Shown: positions 49,212 to 62,398 of the stretch, in pieces
Layout of the letters: every line of letters starts with the position of its first letter
Numbering within the stretch: the first letter of the stretch is position 1
DNA from: Methylococcus mesophilus
GTDB taxonomy: Bacteria; Pseudomonadota; Gammaproteobacteria; Methylococcales; Methylococcaceae
Direction: 5' to 3'
DNA: 64,000 bases
Assembly (NCBI RefSeq): GCF_026247885.1
Contig: NZ_CP110921.1
Span: 62,001 to 126,000, forward strand
Program-made: the position numbers and the translations under genes
Notes under the pieces: model-generated
What the model was told of the DNA's origin: nothing
What the model saw: the letters and a program-made list of their open reading frames with translations, nothing else
Databases searched by the model: none

Positions 49212-49227
49212 AGCAATATGCGGGCCA
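49212..49227 (-). promoter_or_regulatory. Sigma-54 promoter of amtB
   Basis: On the minus strand TGGCCCGCATATTGCT has GG and GC elements exactly 10 bp apart (-24/-12 spacing), close to TGGCAC-N5-TTGC. It lies about 45 bp before the amtB ATG. NtrC control is known for amtB in many proteobacteria. Confidence 0.65.
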
Positions 49228-49359
49228 CTACGGCGGAGTCTGCTATTGCCTTGTTTTGGCGCCATACGTCCAACTGTGGGGCGCAATCGGCATGATTTGT
49301 TATGGTGCATACAGTGACGGTGCTGGTATCTATTGGTGCATGGTCATGAGCATTTCGGC

Positions 49360-53604
<4,245 letters not shown>

Positions 53605-53633
53605 TTCGAAGTTTTCGACAGACAGGACGTTGC

Positions 53634-54986
53634 ATGAGCAGATACGAGTTTCCCGAGAATTTTCTGTGGGGCGCGGCCACCTCGGCCTACCAGGTCGAAG
53701 GCTCGCCCCTGGCCGATGGCGCGGGGCCCAGCAACTGGCACCGCTTCTGCCGCCAGCCGGGCCGGATATTGAACGGCGACACCGGCGACCTCGCCTGCGA
53801 CCACTACCGGCGTTTCCGGGAGGACATCGCGCTGATGAAGGAACTGGGGCTCTCGGCCTACCGCTTCTCGATCGCCTGGAGCCGGGTGTTCCCGGAAGGG
53901 CGGGGCAGGCTCAATCCGGGCGGACTCGCCCATTACCAGTCCCTGGTCGACACGCTGCTGGCCCATGGCATACAGCCGATGGCCACGCTCTACCACTGGG
54001 ATCTGCCGGCGGCGCTCGAGGATGCCGGCGGCTGGGCGAACCGCGACAGCGCGGGCTGGTTCGCCGACTATGCCCATGCCGTCATCCGCGCCCTGGGCGA
54101 CAAGATCGATTTCTGGGCGACGCTGAACGAACCCTGGGTCATCATGGACGCGGGCCACATGTCGGGCGTGCACCCACCGGGCCATGTCTCGCCGAAGGAA
54201 GCGCCCTGGGTCTCGCATAATTTGCTGCGCGCCCATGCCTTGGGCGTTCAGGCCTTCAGGGCCGACGGCCAGGGCCGGATCGGCCTGGTGGTCAACCTCG
54301 AGCCCAAGTACGCCGCGACCGGCAGCCGGGACGACCGCGCAGCGACCGAGCGCGCCCATGCCTACATGAACCGCCAGTATCTCGACCCCGTGCTGCGCGG
54401 CGCCTATCCGGAAGAACTGGCGGAAGTCTTCGGGCCGCATTGGCCCCGGTTCGAGAGCGAAGACCTGCGCCTGATCCAAGAACCCATCGATTATCTAGGC
54501 ATCAACTATTACACCCGTGCGGTGGTGAAGCACGACCCGCTGGGCGGGCCGCTCAAGGTTTCGGCCATACCCCAGCGCGGCGCGGAGCACACCGAGATGG
54601 GTTGGGAGGTTTACCCCCAAGGCCTGAAAGACATCCTGCTCTGGGTCAAGGCCCGCTACGGCGACATCCCGCTCTACATCACCGAAAACGGCGCCGCCTT
54701 CGCCGATCCGCCTCCGGCAGACGGCCGGATCGACGACCCGCGCCGCATCGCCTATTACCGAAGCCATCTGCGCGCGCTGCACGAGGCCATCGCCGAAGGC
54801 GTGGATGTCCGAGGCTATTTCGCCTGGTCGCTGCTCGACAATTTCGAATGGGCCTACGGCTATGCCAAGCGTTTCGGCCTGGTGCAGGTCGATCCGTTGA
54901 CCCAGCGGCGTCATCCTAAAGCCAGCGCGGGATTCTATTCGGAAGTTGCCGGCAGCAACGGCGCAGTGCTGGAGCGGGAAGACTGA
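53634..54986 (+). CDS. Glycoside hydrolase family 1 (beta-glucosidase)
   Basis: The 450-residue protein is a GH1 TIM barrel with acid/base Glu in TLNEPWVIMD, nucleophile Glu in YITENGAAF and start YEFPENFLWGAATSAYQVEG. The expected reaction is hydrolysis of beta-linked glucosides. It may act on internal glycogen- or osmolyte-related glycosides, since a methanotroph does not eat cellobiose; this is inference. ATG 53634 is 29 bp after the helicase stop; no signal peptide is present. Confidence 0.93.
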   Translation: MSRYEFPENFLWGAATSAYQVEGSPLADGAGPSNWHRFCRQPGRILNGDTGDLACDHYRRFREDIALMKELGLSAYRFSIAWSRVFPEGRGRLNPGGLAHYQSLVDTLLAHGIQPMATLYHWDLPAALEDAGGWANRDSAGWFADYAHAVIRALGDKIDFWATLNEPWVIMDAGHMSGVHPPGHVSPKEAPWVSHNLLRAHALGVQAFRADGQGRIGLVVNLEPKYAATGSRDDRAATERAHAYMNRQYLDPVLRGAYPEELAEVFGPHWPRFESEDLRLIQEPIDYLGINYYTRAVVKHDPLGGPLKVSAIPQRGAEHTEMGWEVYPQGLKDILLWVKARYGDIPLYITENGAAFADPPPADGRIDDPRRIAYYRSHLRALHEAIAEGVDVRGYFAWSLLDNFEWAYGYAKRFGLVQVDPLTQRRHPKASAGFYSEVAGSNGAVLERED

Positions 54987-55002
54987 GGAGGGGGAGGTGG
55001 CC

Positions 55003-55581
55003 ATGAAACGAATAGTTGCGATAGGGACGGCCCTGCTCCTGGCCGCGTGCGCCGGACCGGCCTTGAAGAGCGGGTTCGACAAGGATTACGACTTCGCCCA
55101 GGCCAAGACTTGGAGCTATGCCGTCATGCCCGGCCCCGACAAGGCGGCTGCCGAACGGCTGCAACTCGACGCACTGATGAGGGGCATTCTCGATCCGCTG
55201 CTGGCGGCCAAAGGCTACACCAGGCGCGAGGCCGGTGCAGATTTCCAAGTCGGCTGGTCCTTCGGCGAATGGAAGATCGACCGCCGTCACAAATCCAGCA
55301 GCGAGTGGGGCGCGGTCGGCCTGTTCTATCCCGGCATGCACGCCGTGCCTCCGCCAAAAGAGCCAAGCGGACGGGCTTTGCCGCCCAGCGTCGATCCTTA
55401 CGGTTCGTCCTACGAAAAGGCCAAGCTGGACTTGGTGGTGGTGGACGGCAAGACCCAGCGCGTGGTCTGGCATGCCAGCATCGAAGACGACGGCGACTTC
55501 GGCTACAACCCGGACACCCAAAGGACGGAAATCAGGGAGGCGGTGGAAAAGGCGTTCCAGGCATTTCCGCCAGGCCGATAG
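55003..55581 (+). CDS. DUF4136 lipoprotein
   Basis: The 192-residue protein has a lipobox LLLAACAG (Cys about 16) and the DUF4136 fold (DYDFAQAKTWSY, LDPLLAAKGYTRREAGADF, ending in IREAVEKAFQAFPP). Such small lipoproteins sit in the outer membrane with unknown function. Ribosome site GAGGGGGAGG precedes the ATG. It lies 16 bp after the GH1 gene, so likely cotranscribed. Confidence 0.88.
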   Translation: MKRIVAIGTALLLAACAGPALKSGFDKDYDFAQAKTWSYAVMPGPDKAAAERLQLDALMRGILDPLLAAKGYTRREAGADFQVGWSFGEWKIDRRHKSSSEWGAVGLFYPGMHAVPPPKEPSGRALPPSVDPYGSSYEKAKLDLVVVDGKTQRVVWHASIEDDGDFGYNPDTQRTEIREAVEKAFQAFPPGR

Positions 55582-55599
55582 GTTTGCAGTCTCCGGACG

Positions 55600-57738
55600 T
55601 CAACGCACACCCCGCACCTGAAACTTCACCGTATCCACGATCCTCCCGCGGTTGTCCTTGAGTTTCAGCACATGGCTGCCCGGTTCCGGCAGCCATTTGA
55701 CCGGATTTTCCGCACCGCCCATCGGTCTGTCGTCGAGCAAGAATGATGTGCCAGACCGGGCCGGCCGGGCGCGGAAGACCAGTTTCTGGTTGCGGAGGGG
55801 GATGTCGGGATCGAGAGCGACGATCATTCCGTCGGCGGGCGATTCGATCCGGGGCGGCTGCGTCATGGGATCGGGGATTGCCAGTTCCGCGGTTTCGGTG
55901 CCGGCGATGAACCACTCCTGGCGTTCCGGTTCCAGGCCGTCGGCGTAATGGATGCGCCGGCCGACTACCCCGTCCGGCGGCGACGGCGGCTGGCTGGGGA
56001 GGTCTGCATGCAGGCTGTTCATGATTTCGAGCCAGGCCGGGGCCGCGCCGGTGACGCCGGAGACGTCCTGCATGGCATCGCCTTCGAAGTTGCCGACCCA
56101 GACGCCTACGGTGTAGCGCGCGCTGTAGCCGATGCACCAGTTGTCGCGCATGTTCTTGCTGGTGCCGGTCTTGACCGCGGTCCAGTAGCGGGTGGTGAGC
56201 GGGTTGTCCAGGCCGAAGCTGAGGGCGCGGCTGGAGCGGTCGCTGAGGATGCTGCCCACGATATAGGCCGAGCGCGGATCGATCAGTGGGCGGGATTCCC
56301 CGGACGCGTCGCCGGGCAGAATATGAAGAGGCGTCTGGCGGCCTCCGTTGGCGAGGGTCCGGAAGGCGTTCACCTGCTCCCCCAGGCTGACTTCGGCCGA
56401 ACCCAGGGCTAGCGAGTAGCCGTAATACTCGCCGTCCTCGGTCAGGCCCTTGTAGCCCACGTTCCAGAGCCGTTCGTGGAAGGGTTCCAGCCCCACCATC
56501 ATGAGCGTGCGGATGGCCGGAATGTTGAGCGAGGCGGCCAGGGCGGTGCGGACGCTGACCCGGCCTTTGAAGTTGCGATCATAGTTCTGCGGCACATAGA
56601 GACCGGTGCGGGTCTCCAGGTTGAGCGGCGAGTCGTCCAGGATGGAGGCGGCGGTGAGGTAGCGCTTCTCCAGGGCCAGCGCATAAAGGAAGGGCTTGAG
56701 GGTGGAGCCGGCCTGGCGCCGGGCGCGGACGCCGTCGACCTGACCGGCTCGGCTGGTCGCTCCCGCCGAGCCGACGTAGGCGAGCACCTCCCCGCTGCGG
56801 TTGTCGACCACCAAGGCCGCTCCGTCGCGGACGTTGCGCGCTTTCAAGCCCTGGAGCTGCTGTTCCAGGGCTTGGATGGCGCGGCGCTGGACCGCCGCGC
56901 TGAGCGTGGTCCGCACGCTTTCCCCGCGCTTTTTCAGCAACTGGCGGGCGAGATGAGGAGCGAGCGCGATCGAAGGTGGCGGACGATTGGCATGGGTCAG
57001 CGCCATCTCCGCACGGCGCTCAAGATCGCCGCAGTCAAGCGGGAAGGCGGCAGTTTTCGCGATGGCGCAGGCGCGGCGGGAGATTCGCGCCGGGCCGGCG
57101 TTGGGGGACGGCAGGATCGCGGCGAGCAGCGCCGACTCGGCCTCGTCCAAGCCCGAGGCCTGCTTGCCGAACAGCCCTAAGGCCGTCGCCGGCACGCCTT
57201 CCAGTTCGCCCCGGAATCGCACCCGGTTGAGGTAGGCTTCCAAGATATCGTCCTTGGTCCAACGGCGTTCCAGCTTCAACGCCGCGGCGATCTGCCCGAG
57301 CTTCTGCCGGATGGAGCGGCCCCCGCCGTGCATGGCGAGCTGCGGATCGAGCAGCGCCGCCAGCTGCATGGTGATCGTGCTGGCCCCGCGCTTGTGGCCG
57401 CCGAACGTGCCCCATGCCGCTGCGGCCATGGCCTGCCAGTCTACGCCGCCGTGGCGATAAAAGCGCCGATCTTCGGCGGCGACGATGGCTTTCAGCAAGG
57501 CCGGAGAAAACGTAGTTAATAACATCCAGGGTTTGCGCCGGGCGGAAAAATCCACCCGCTGTTCGTGGATGACCTCGCCGTTGCGATCCACAAGATAGGC
57601 TTCCGACGGAATCCATTCGGCTTTGACGGCTTGGAATTCGGGGATGGAGGCTTCCGGGAGGCTTAGGAAAACGACGGCGACAACCGAGAGTATCAGCAGG
57701 GCGATACCCATGAGCCAAGGGGTGGTGTGGCGGGTCAT
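55600..57738 (-). CDS. pbpC: Penicillin-binding protein 1C
   Basis: PbpC is a bifunctional peptidoglycan glycosyltransferase and transpeptidase. The 712-residue protein has an N-terminal membrane helix, GT51 motif AAEDRRFYRHGGVD, transpeptidase SxxK in AGSTLKPF and KTGTS, and the C-terminal PBP1C domain. ATG 57738 gives a normal short cytoplasmic tail; ATG 57804 would add 22 residues. In many bacteria pbpC follows an alpha-2-macroglobulin gene (yfhM), which is not present next to it here. Confidence 0.95.
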   Translation of the reverse strand: MTRHTTPWLMGIALLILSVVAVVFLSLPEASIPEFQAVKAEWIPSEAYLVDRNGEVIHEQRVDFSARRKPWMLLTTFSPALLKAIVAAEDRRFYRHGGVDWQAMAAAAWGTFGGHKRGASTITMQLAALLDPQLAMHGGGRSIRQKLGQIAAALKLERRWTKDDILEAYLNRVRFRGELEGVPATALGLFGKQASGLDEAESALLAAILPSPNAGPARISRRACAIAKTAAFPLDCGDLERRAEMALTHANRPPPSIALAPHLARQLLKKRGESVRTTLSAAVQRRAIQALEQQLQGLKARNVRDGAALVVDNRSGEVLAYVGSAGATSRAGQVDGVRARRQAGSTLKPFLYALALEKRYLTAASILDDSPLNLETRTGLYVPQNYDRNFKGRVSVRTALAASLNIPAIRTLMMVGLEPFHERLWNVGYKGLTEDGEYYGYSLALGSAEVSLGEQVNAFRTLANGGRQTPLHILPGDASGESRPLIDPRSAYIVGSILSDRSSRALSFGLDNPLTTRYWTAVKTGTSKNMRDNWCIGYSARYTVGVWVGNFEGDAMQDVSGVTGAAPAWLEIMNSLHADLPSQPPSPPDGVVGRRIHYADGLEPERQEWFIAGTETAELAIPDPMTQPPRIESPADGMIVALDPDIPLRNQKLVFRARPARSGTSFLLDDRPMGGAENPVKWLPEPGSHVLKLKDNRGRIVDTVKFQVRGVR

Positions 57739-57939
57739 GCTTGGCTTCGATTCGGCAGATCTTCCAGCCGCTATCGTCCTCGCCGAGCGCCGTTTCCAAA
57801 ACATTGATGCGGTCGGCGACGCCTAGACAAGGAGACCCTGACCGCAAGATTCGAACAATTGTTGAGGGTCATGACATGAAAGGATTGGAGGAAATTCGCA
57901 GTCGGGCGGCAGGAAAACCGAGGAGGGGCGAACCCTGTC
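57739..57939. other. pbpC-vapC spacer with a short open frame
   Basis: Nothing certain is encoded. A 25-codon frame (57876-57953) begins MKGLEEIRSRAAGKPRRG, recalling the start of DNA-3-methyladenine glycosylase proteins (FEEIxxRAA..), but soon diverges. It may be a residual fragment. Confidence 0.25.
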
Positions 57940-58359
57940 TTACATCGCGATAAGGCCGATACCTAACGCTTCCGCCGCCGCATTCAGCCGCTGATCGAGG
58001 CTGAACATCTCGGCGCTCAAGCGCCGGGCCACGGCGAGATGCAAGGCGTCGCCCGCCCGCAGAACCAGCGGGCCGTCGATGAACACTGCCGCAGTACGGA
58101 AATCCGCCGGCTCGATTTCCACCACACCGAGTTCGGCCGAAACGAACCGCTGAAAATTCGCCAGCGCTTGCTGGCGGGTGGCCGCATCGATGGCCCCGGT
58201 ACGCGCTTTGATACCACCGACGCTGGCCATTTCGGTCAGGGTCCAGGCTGAAACCATCAGCTTGCGTTGGCGCAGCCGTTCGAGCCAGGTCAGCAGTTCG
58301 GCGGCATTCGCCTCCCGGAAGAAGATCGCTCCTAGCAGGGAGGTATCGAGATAAATCAC
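57940..58359 (-). CDS. PIN-domain toxin of VapC type
   Basis: The 139-residue protein has the acidic PIN residues (LDTSLL at 5, TLTEMAS at about 43, AGDALHLAVA at about 104 and SLDQRL), expected to bind Mg and cleave RNA. Its start overlaps the antitoxin stop by 4 nt, typical of a toxin-antitoxin operon. Confidence 0.88.
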   Translation of the reverse strand: MIYLDTSLLGAIFFREANAAELLTWLERLRQRKLMVSAWTLTEMASVGGIKARTGAIDAATRQQALANFQRFVSAELGVVEIEPADFRTAAVFIDGPLVLRAGDALHLAVARRLSAEMFSLDQRLNAAAEALGIGLIAM

Positions 58360-58598
58360 AGCCTATCCTGTTCGCGCATTTCAGCGACCGTCAGGCCTTG
58401 AGGCGCAGCCCCCTGGGCGACCCAGGCGCGCAAATCCGACCAGCCGAAACCTTCGGCACAGGGTTCCGCGACCAGACGGGCTACGGGTTTTCCCCGCCGG
58501 GTGATGACCACCTCTTCACCCGCTTCGATGTCTGCGAGCAGAGCGGATAAATGCGATTTGGCATCGGCGATGCTGGCGGTTTTCATAGGCAAAGTCAT
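58356..58598 (-). CDS. Phd/YefM family antitoxin
   Basis: The 80-residue protein shows the Phd pattern KTASIADAKSHLSALLADIE, VVITRRGKPVARLVA. It would bind DNA as a repressor and neutralise the PIN toxin. I use ATG 58598; ATG 58586 is possible, and neither has a strong ribosome site. It is the first gene of the pair and is divergent from the alcohol dehydrogenase. Confidence 0.85.
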   Translation of the reverse strand: MTLPMKTASIADAKSHLSALLADIEAGEEVVITRRGKPVARLVAEPCAEGFGWSDLRAWVAQGAAPQGLTVAEMREQDRL

Positions 58599-58715
58599 AA
58601 CATGGTCAAATATGGCCTTATTTTCTGCTCTAATGGTCATCCGAGCAAGAGCCACATGGCCGCCCTTCCCAGTGCTGCCCCGCCTGAAATAACTGTATCT
58701 ATGGAGGATATCCGC

Positions 58716-59780
58716 ATGTACACCGCTAAAGCTTTTGCCGCCCACAGTGCCAGTTCGCCTTTGGCGCCGTTCGCCTTACAGCGCCGCGAGCCGCTGCCGC
58801 AGGATGTTCGCATTGAAATCCTGTACTGCGGTGTCTGCCATTCGGACCTGCACCAGGCGCGCAACGAATGGAATGCGACCACTTACCCTTGCGTGCCGGG
58901 GCACGAGATCGTGGGCAAGGTGGCGCAGGTCGGCAGCGGCGTGACGAAGTTCAAGCCGGGCGACATGGTCGCGGTCGGCTGCATGGTGGATTCCTGCCGG
59001 ACCTGCCCGAGCTGTGCGGACGGCCTGGAACAGCATTGCGAGCACGGTCCGGTGTTCACCTACAACAGCCCGGACCGCCATAGTGGCGGCATGACTTACG
59101 GCGGCTACGCCGACCGCATCGTGGTCGACGAGGCTTTCGTCCTGCGGGTGCCGGAGAAGCTGGATCCGGCCGCCGCCGCGCCTTTGCTGTGCGCCGGCAT
59201 TACCACCTATTCGCCCTTGCGGCACTGGAAGGTGGGGCCGGGGCAGCGGGTCGGGATCATCGGCCTGGGGGGCCTGGGGCATATGGCTTTGAAATTCGCC
59301 CATGCCTTCGGTGCCGAAGTGGTCCTGTTCACGACTTCGCCGGGCAAGGCGGAGGATGCGCGGCGCTTGGGCGCGGGCGAGATCGTAGTGTCGAGGGATG
59401 CGGAGGCGATGGCGCGCCAGGCCAACCGTTTCGATTTCATCCTCGACACCGTATCGGCGCCGCACGACATCAACGCCTATCTAAACCTGCTGAAGCGTGA
59501 CGGCACGCTGACCCTCGTCGGCGTGCCTCCTGAAGGCCTGCCGGTCATGCCTTTCAGCCTGATCGGCGGGCGCCGCCAGTTGGCGGGCTCGCTGATCGGC
59601 GGCATCCGGGAAACCCAGGAGATGCTGGACTTTTGCGGCGAACACGGCATCGTCTGCGACATCGAGGTGATACCGATCCAGCGAATCAACGAGGCCTTCG
59701 AACGCCTGCTCAAGAGCAACGTGAAATACCGCTTCGTGATCGATATGGCGACGCTGGGCGGGGAACCGGCCGGGAATTGA
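58716..59780 (+). CDS. Zinc-dependent alcohol dehydrogenase (cinnamyl-alcohol/YahK type)
   Basis: The 354-residue protein of the medium-chain ADH family has catalytic-zinc ligands CGVCHSDLH and GHEIVG, structural-zinc Cys (CRTCPSC...C) and Rossmann motif GIIGLGGLGHMALK. Members reduce aldehydes with NADPH. Start ATG 58716 is chosen; ATGGAGG at 58701 acts as its ribosome site. It is probably aldehyde-detoxifying, not the methanol dehydrogenase, which is a PQQ enzyme in methanotrophs. Confidence 0.9.
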   Translation: MYTAKAFAAHSASSPLAPFALQRREPLPQDVRIEILYCGVCHSDLHQARNEWNATTYPCVPGHEIVGKVAQVGSGVTKFKPGDMVAVGCMVDSCRTCPSCADGLEQHCEHGPVFTYNSPDRHSGGMTYGGYADRIVVDEAFVLRVPEKLDPAAAAPLLCAGITTYSPLRHWKVGPGQRVGIIGLGGLGHMALKFAHAFGAEVVLFTTSPGKAEDARRLGAGEIVVSRDAEAMARQANRFDFILDTVSAPHDINAYLNLLKRDGTLTLVGVPPEGLPVMPFSLIGGRRQLAGSLIGGIRETQEMLDFCGEHGIVCDIEVIPIQRINEAFERLLKSNVKYRFVIDMATLGGEPAGN

Positions 59781-59826
59781 CGAAGCCCGTTTCCCTCACG
59801 CGGCCCTAAAGGCCACCTTTTGTTTT

Positions 59827-59932
59827 CGGGCAGTCCTGCCCGAAGCCCTTCGGGCGGGCTCCGCTCGACCAAAACCGCTCCTGGCGGATTTGTCCCAGAG
59901 GGAGAAGGAAAGACATTCCCTTTCCCTCTGGG
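59827..59932. repeat. Cluster of inverted repeats between convergent adh and deaD genes
   Basis: Three perfect stems are visible: CGGGCAG/CTGCCCG (59827-59842), CCCGAAG/CTTCGGG (59839-59854, overlapping the first) and CCCAGAGGGA/TCCCTCTGGG (59894-59903 and 59923-59932). They probably terminate both convergent transcripts, or are an interspersed repeat. Confidence 0.6.
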
Positions 59933-59943
59933 AGAGGGGATGG

Positions 59944-61677
59944 TCAGCCGTTCTTCTTCGGATAACCCTTCTTCTTCTTCTTCGGCTTGTCGAAAACCGG
60001 TGCGGCAGGCGCGTCGCCGGTCCAGAGCCGGATGTTGATCGGCTTGCCGACGATCCACACTTTCTCCAGCCGTTTCAGCGACTTTTTAGGCATGTCGGCC
60101 GGCAGGCTGACCGTGCTGAAGTCGTCGTACAGCTTGATGTGGCCGATGGCGCTGCCGGGAATATCCGCTTCGTTGGCGATGGCGCCCACGATGTCCTTGG
60201 GCGCGGCCCCGTCGTTGCGGCCCACGTCGATGCGGTAGAGCACGCCACCGTCTTCGCGCTCCTTGCGCTTGGGTTTCTTGTCCCGCGGTTCGCTATCGCG
60301 GAATTTCTTCTGCGGTTCGCGGCCGGACGGGGTGTATTCGGCCGGTGCGGGCTTCTCGTCCGGAACCAGCGGACGGTCCTTCTGGACCAGGAAGGTGAGA
60401 GCCGCAGCGATATCGGTGGGCGAAATACCCTGTTCCCTTCCGAGTTGCTGGACCAGCGGCCGGAAGAAGTCTAGGTTCTCCTCTTCCAGCGTCGCCATGA
60501 CCTGGGCCTTGAACTGCTCGACCCGGCGTTCGGCGATGTCCTGATGGCTGGGCAGGCGCATCTCGGCGATGCGCTGGCGGGTGGCTTTTTCGATTGCGCT
60601 CAGCATGCGCTTTTCGCGCGGGGCGACGAACAGGATAGCCTGGCCTTTACGCCCGGCGCGGCCGGTGCGGCCAATGCGGTGGACGTAGGCCTCGGTGTCG
60701 TAGGGGATGTCGTAGTTCACCACATGGCTGATGCGTTCGACGTCCAGGCCGCGGGCGGCGACGTCGGTGGCGACCAGGATGTCGAGGGTGTTTTTCTTCA
60801 AGCGGTCGACCGCCTTTTCACGCAGCGCCTGGCTCATGTCGCCGTTCAGGGCGGAGGCGGAATAGCCGCGGGCCTCCAGTTTTTCCGCCAGTTCTTCCGT
60901 CAGCACCTTGGTGCGGACGAAGATGATCATGGCGTCGAAGTCCTCGACTTCGAGGATGCGGGTCAGCGCGTCGAGCTTGTGCGCGCCCGAGCCCAGCCAG
61001 TAGCGCTGGGTAATCGCCTCGACGGTCGCGGTCTTGGCCTCGATCTTGGCTTCCTTGGGGTGGCGCAGATGACGTTTGGCGACCTTGCGGATCACCTCCG
61101 GCATGGTGGCCGAGAACAGGGCGATCTGGCGCTGGGGCGGGGTGTGCTCCAGGATCCACTCGACGTCTTCGATGAAGCCCATCCGCAGCATCTCGTCTGC
61201 CTCGTCCAGCACCAGGGTGCGCAGGCTGTCCAGGCTGAGGCTCTTGCGGCGCAGATGGTCCATCACCCGGCCTGGCGTGCCGACGATGACGTGGACGCCG
61301 CGGCGCAGATGGCGCAACTGGGCGTCCATCGACTGGCCGCCGTAGATCGGCAGGATGTGGAAATCGGGCAGATGGCGGGCGTAGCTCTGGAAGGCTTCGG
61401 CGACTTGCAGCGCCAGCTCGCGGGTCGGCGCCAGCACCAGGGCCTGGGGTTCGCGGCGCTCGAGATCGATGCCGTTCAGGATCGGCAGGGCGAAAGCGGC
61501 GGTCTTGCCGGTGCCGGTCTGGGCCTGGCCCAGCAGATCGTGGCCGGCGAGGAGATGGGGAATGCTCGCCGCCTGGATGGGCGAGGGGGTCTCGTAGCCG
61601 ATTTCGCGGATCGCCTGGAGAATGGGAGCCGAGATGGCCAGATCGGAAAAGGAAAAAGAAATTTCAGTCGATTGCAT
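59944..61677 (-). CDS. deaD: DEAD-box RNA helicase DeaD (CsdA)
   Basis: The 577-residue ATP-dependent RNA helicase has a Q motif (GYETPSPIQAASI), Walker A AQTGTGKTAAF, the DEAD box VLDEADEML, SAT, and HRIGRTGRAGR, plus a C-terminal DbpA-type RNA-binding domain and a Lys-rich tail. DeaD helps ribosome assembly and mRNA decay, particularly in the cold. Confidence 0.94.
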   Translation of the reverse strand: MQSTEISFSFSDLAISAPILQAIREIGYETPSPIQAASIPHLLAGHDLLGQAQTGTGKTAAFALPILNGIDLERREPQALVLAPTRELALQVAEAFQSYARHLPDFHILPIYGGQSMDAQLRHLRRGVHVIVGTPGRVMDHLRRKSLSLDSLRTLVLDEADEMLRMGFIEDVEWILEHTPPQRQIALFSATMPEVIRKVAKRHLRHPKEAKIEAKTATVEAITQRYWLGSGAHKLDALTRILEVEDFDAMIIFVRTKVLTEELAEKLEARGYSASALNGDMSQALREKAVDRLKKNTLDILVATDVAARGLDVERISHVVNYDIPYDTEAYVHRIGRTGRAGRKGQAILFVAPREKRMLSAIEKATRQRIAEMRLPSHQDIAERRVEQFKAQVMATLEEENLDFFRPLVQQLGREQGISPTDIAAALTFLVQKDRPLVPDEKPAPAEYTPSGREPQKKFRDSEPRDKKPKRKEREDGGVLYRIDVGRNDGAAPKDIVGAIANEADIPGSAIGHIKLYDDFSTVSLPADMPKKSLKRLEKVWIVGKPINIRLWTGDAPAAPVFDKPKKKKKGYPKKNG

Positions 61678-61912
61678 CAGGATGGGAAGTATAGAAGTGA
61701 AAACGCCAGATGAGAGGGGACCGCACGCCGATCGGCGGAGGGGTTCAGGCGGTCGTTGCGTTCATCGGATACCGTGATCATAACAGAAGCGCCGGATATT
61801 CCCGAATCGGCCGAGTGTTCGGCGGGAACTCTGTTTTGATATAGTGGCTCCGTCTTCCAGCACGGGACCCCGGCGCCCGGCTGTAAGGATGGAATTTTCG
61901 AGCGAGGAGTTT

Positions 61913-62308
61913 ATGAACATGCTGAAGAATATATCGGTACTGCTGATCTCCGCCGTGGCCGTTTCGGGCTGCGCCACCTATACCGGCTGGAAGCCGACCT
62001 ACGACACCTACAAGGATCCCAACGCGGCCCGCATTTCCCTCGATGAGGAGGAATGCCGGATGATGGCCAATGAAGCCGGCAGCGCGGGTACGGAAGCCCT
62101 GAAGGGCGGCGCAGTGGGCGGTCTGGTGGGTGCGGCGGCCGGTGCGGCGATCGGTGCGGCGGTGGGAAGCCCTGGGACAGGCGCGGCCATCGGTGCAGCG
62201 GCCGGCGGCATCGGCGGCGCTACCCAGCAGGGAGTCTCCGGCGACGAGCAGTACAAGCGCGCGTTCATCAACTGCATGCGCGGACGCGGCCACAACGTCA
62301 TCAACTGA
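61913..62308 (+). CDS. Glycine-zipper lipoprotein
   Basis: The 131-residue protein has a lipobox VSGCATY (Cys about 20) and a Gly/Ala-rich glycine-zipper stretch (GGAVGGLVGAAAGAAIGAAV) that can pack as a membrane helix, followed by a short C-terminal CMRGRGH. It is likely an outer-membrane lipoprotein of the SlyB/YMGG type; function unknown. ATG 61913 follows GCGAGGAG. Confidence 0.85.
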   Translation: MNMLKNISVLLISAVAVSGCATYTGWKPTYDTYKDPNAARISLDEEECRMMANEAGSAGTEALKGGAVGGLVGAAAGAAIGAAVGSPGTGAAIGAAAGGIGGATQQGVSGDEQYKRAFINCMRGRGHNVIN

Positions 62309-62398
62309 TGCTCAAGGCATAACCCTTTTCCCCGGATGAGAGGGGTGTGGCCGGGTTTGCCGCGGCCGCCGCCATGAAACGTTTTTAAGTTTCCAAGA

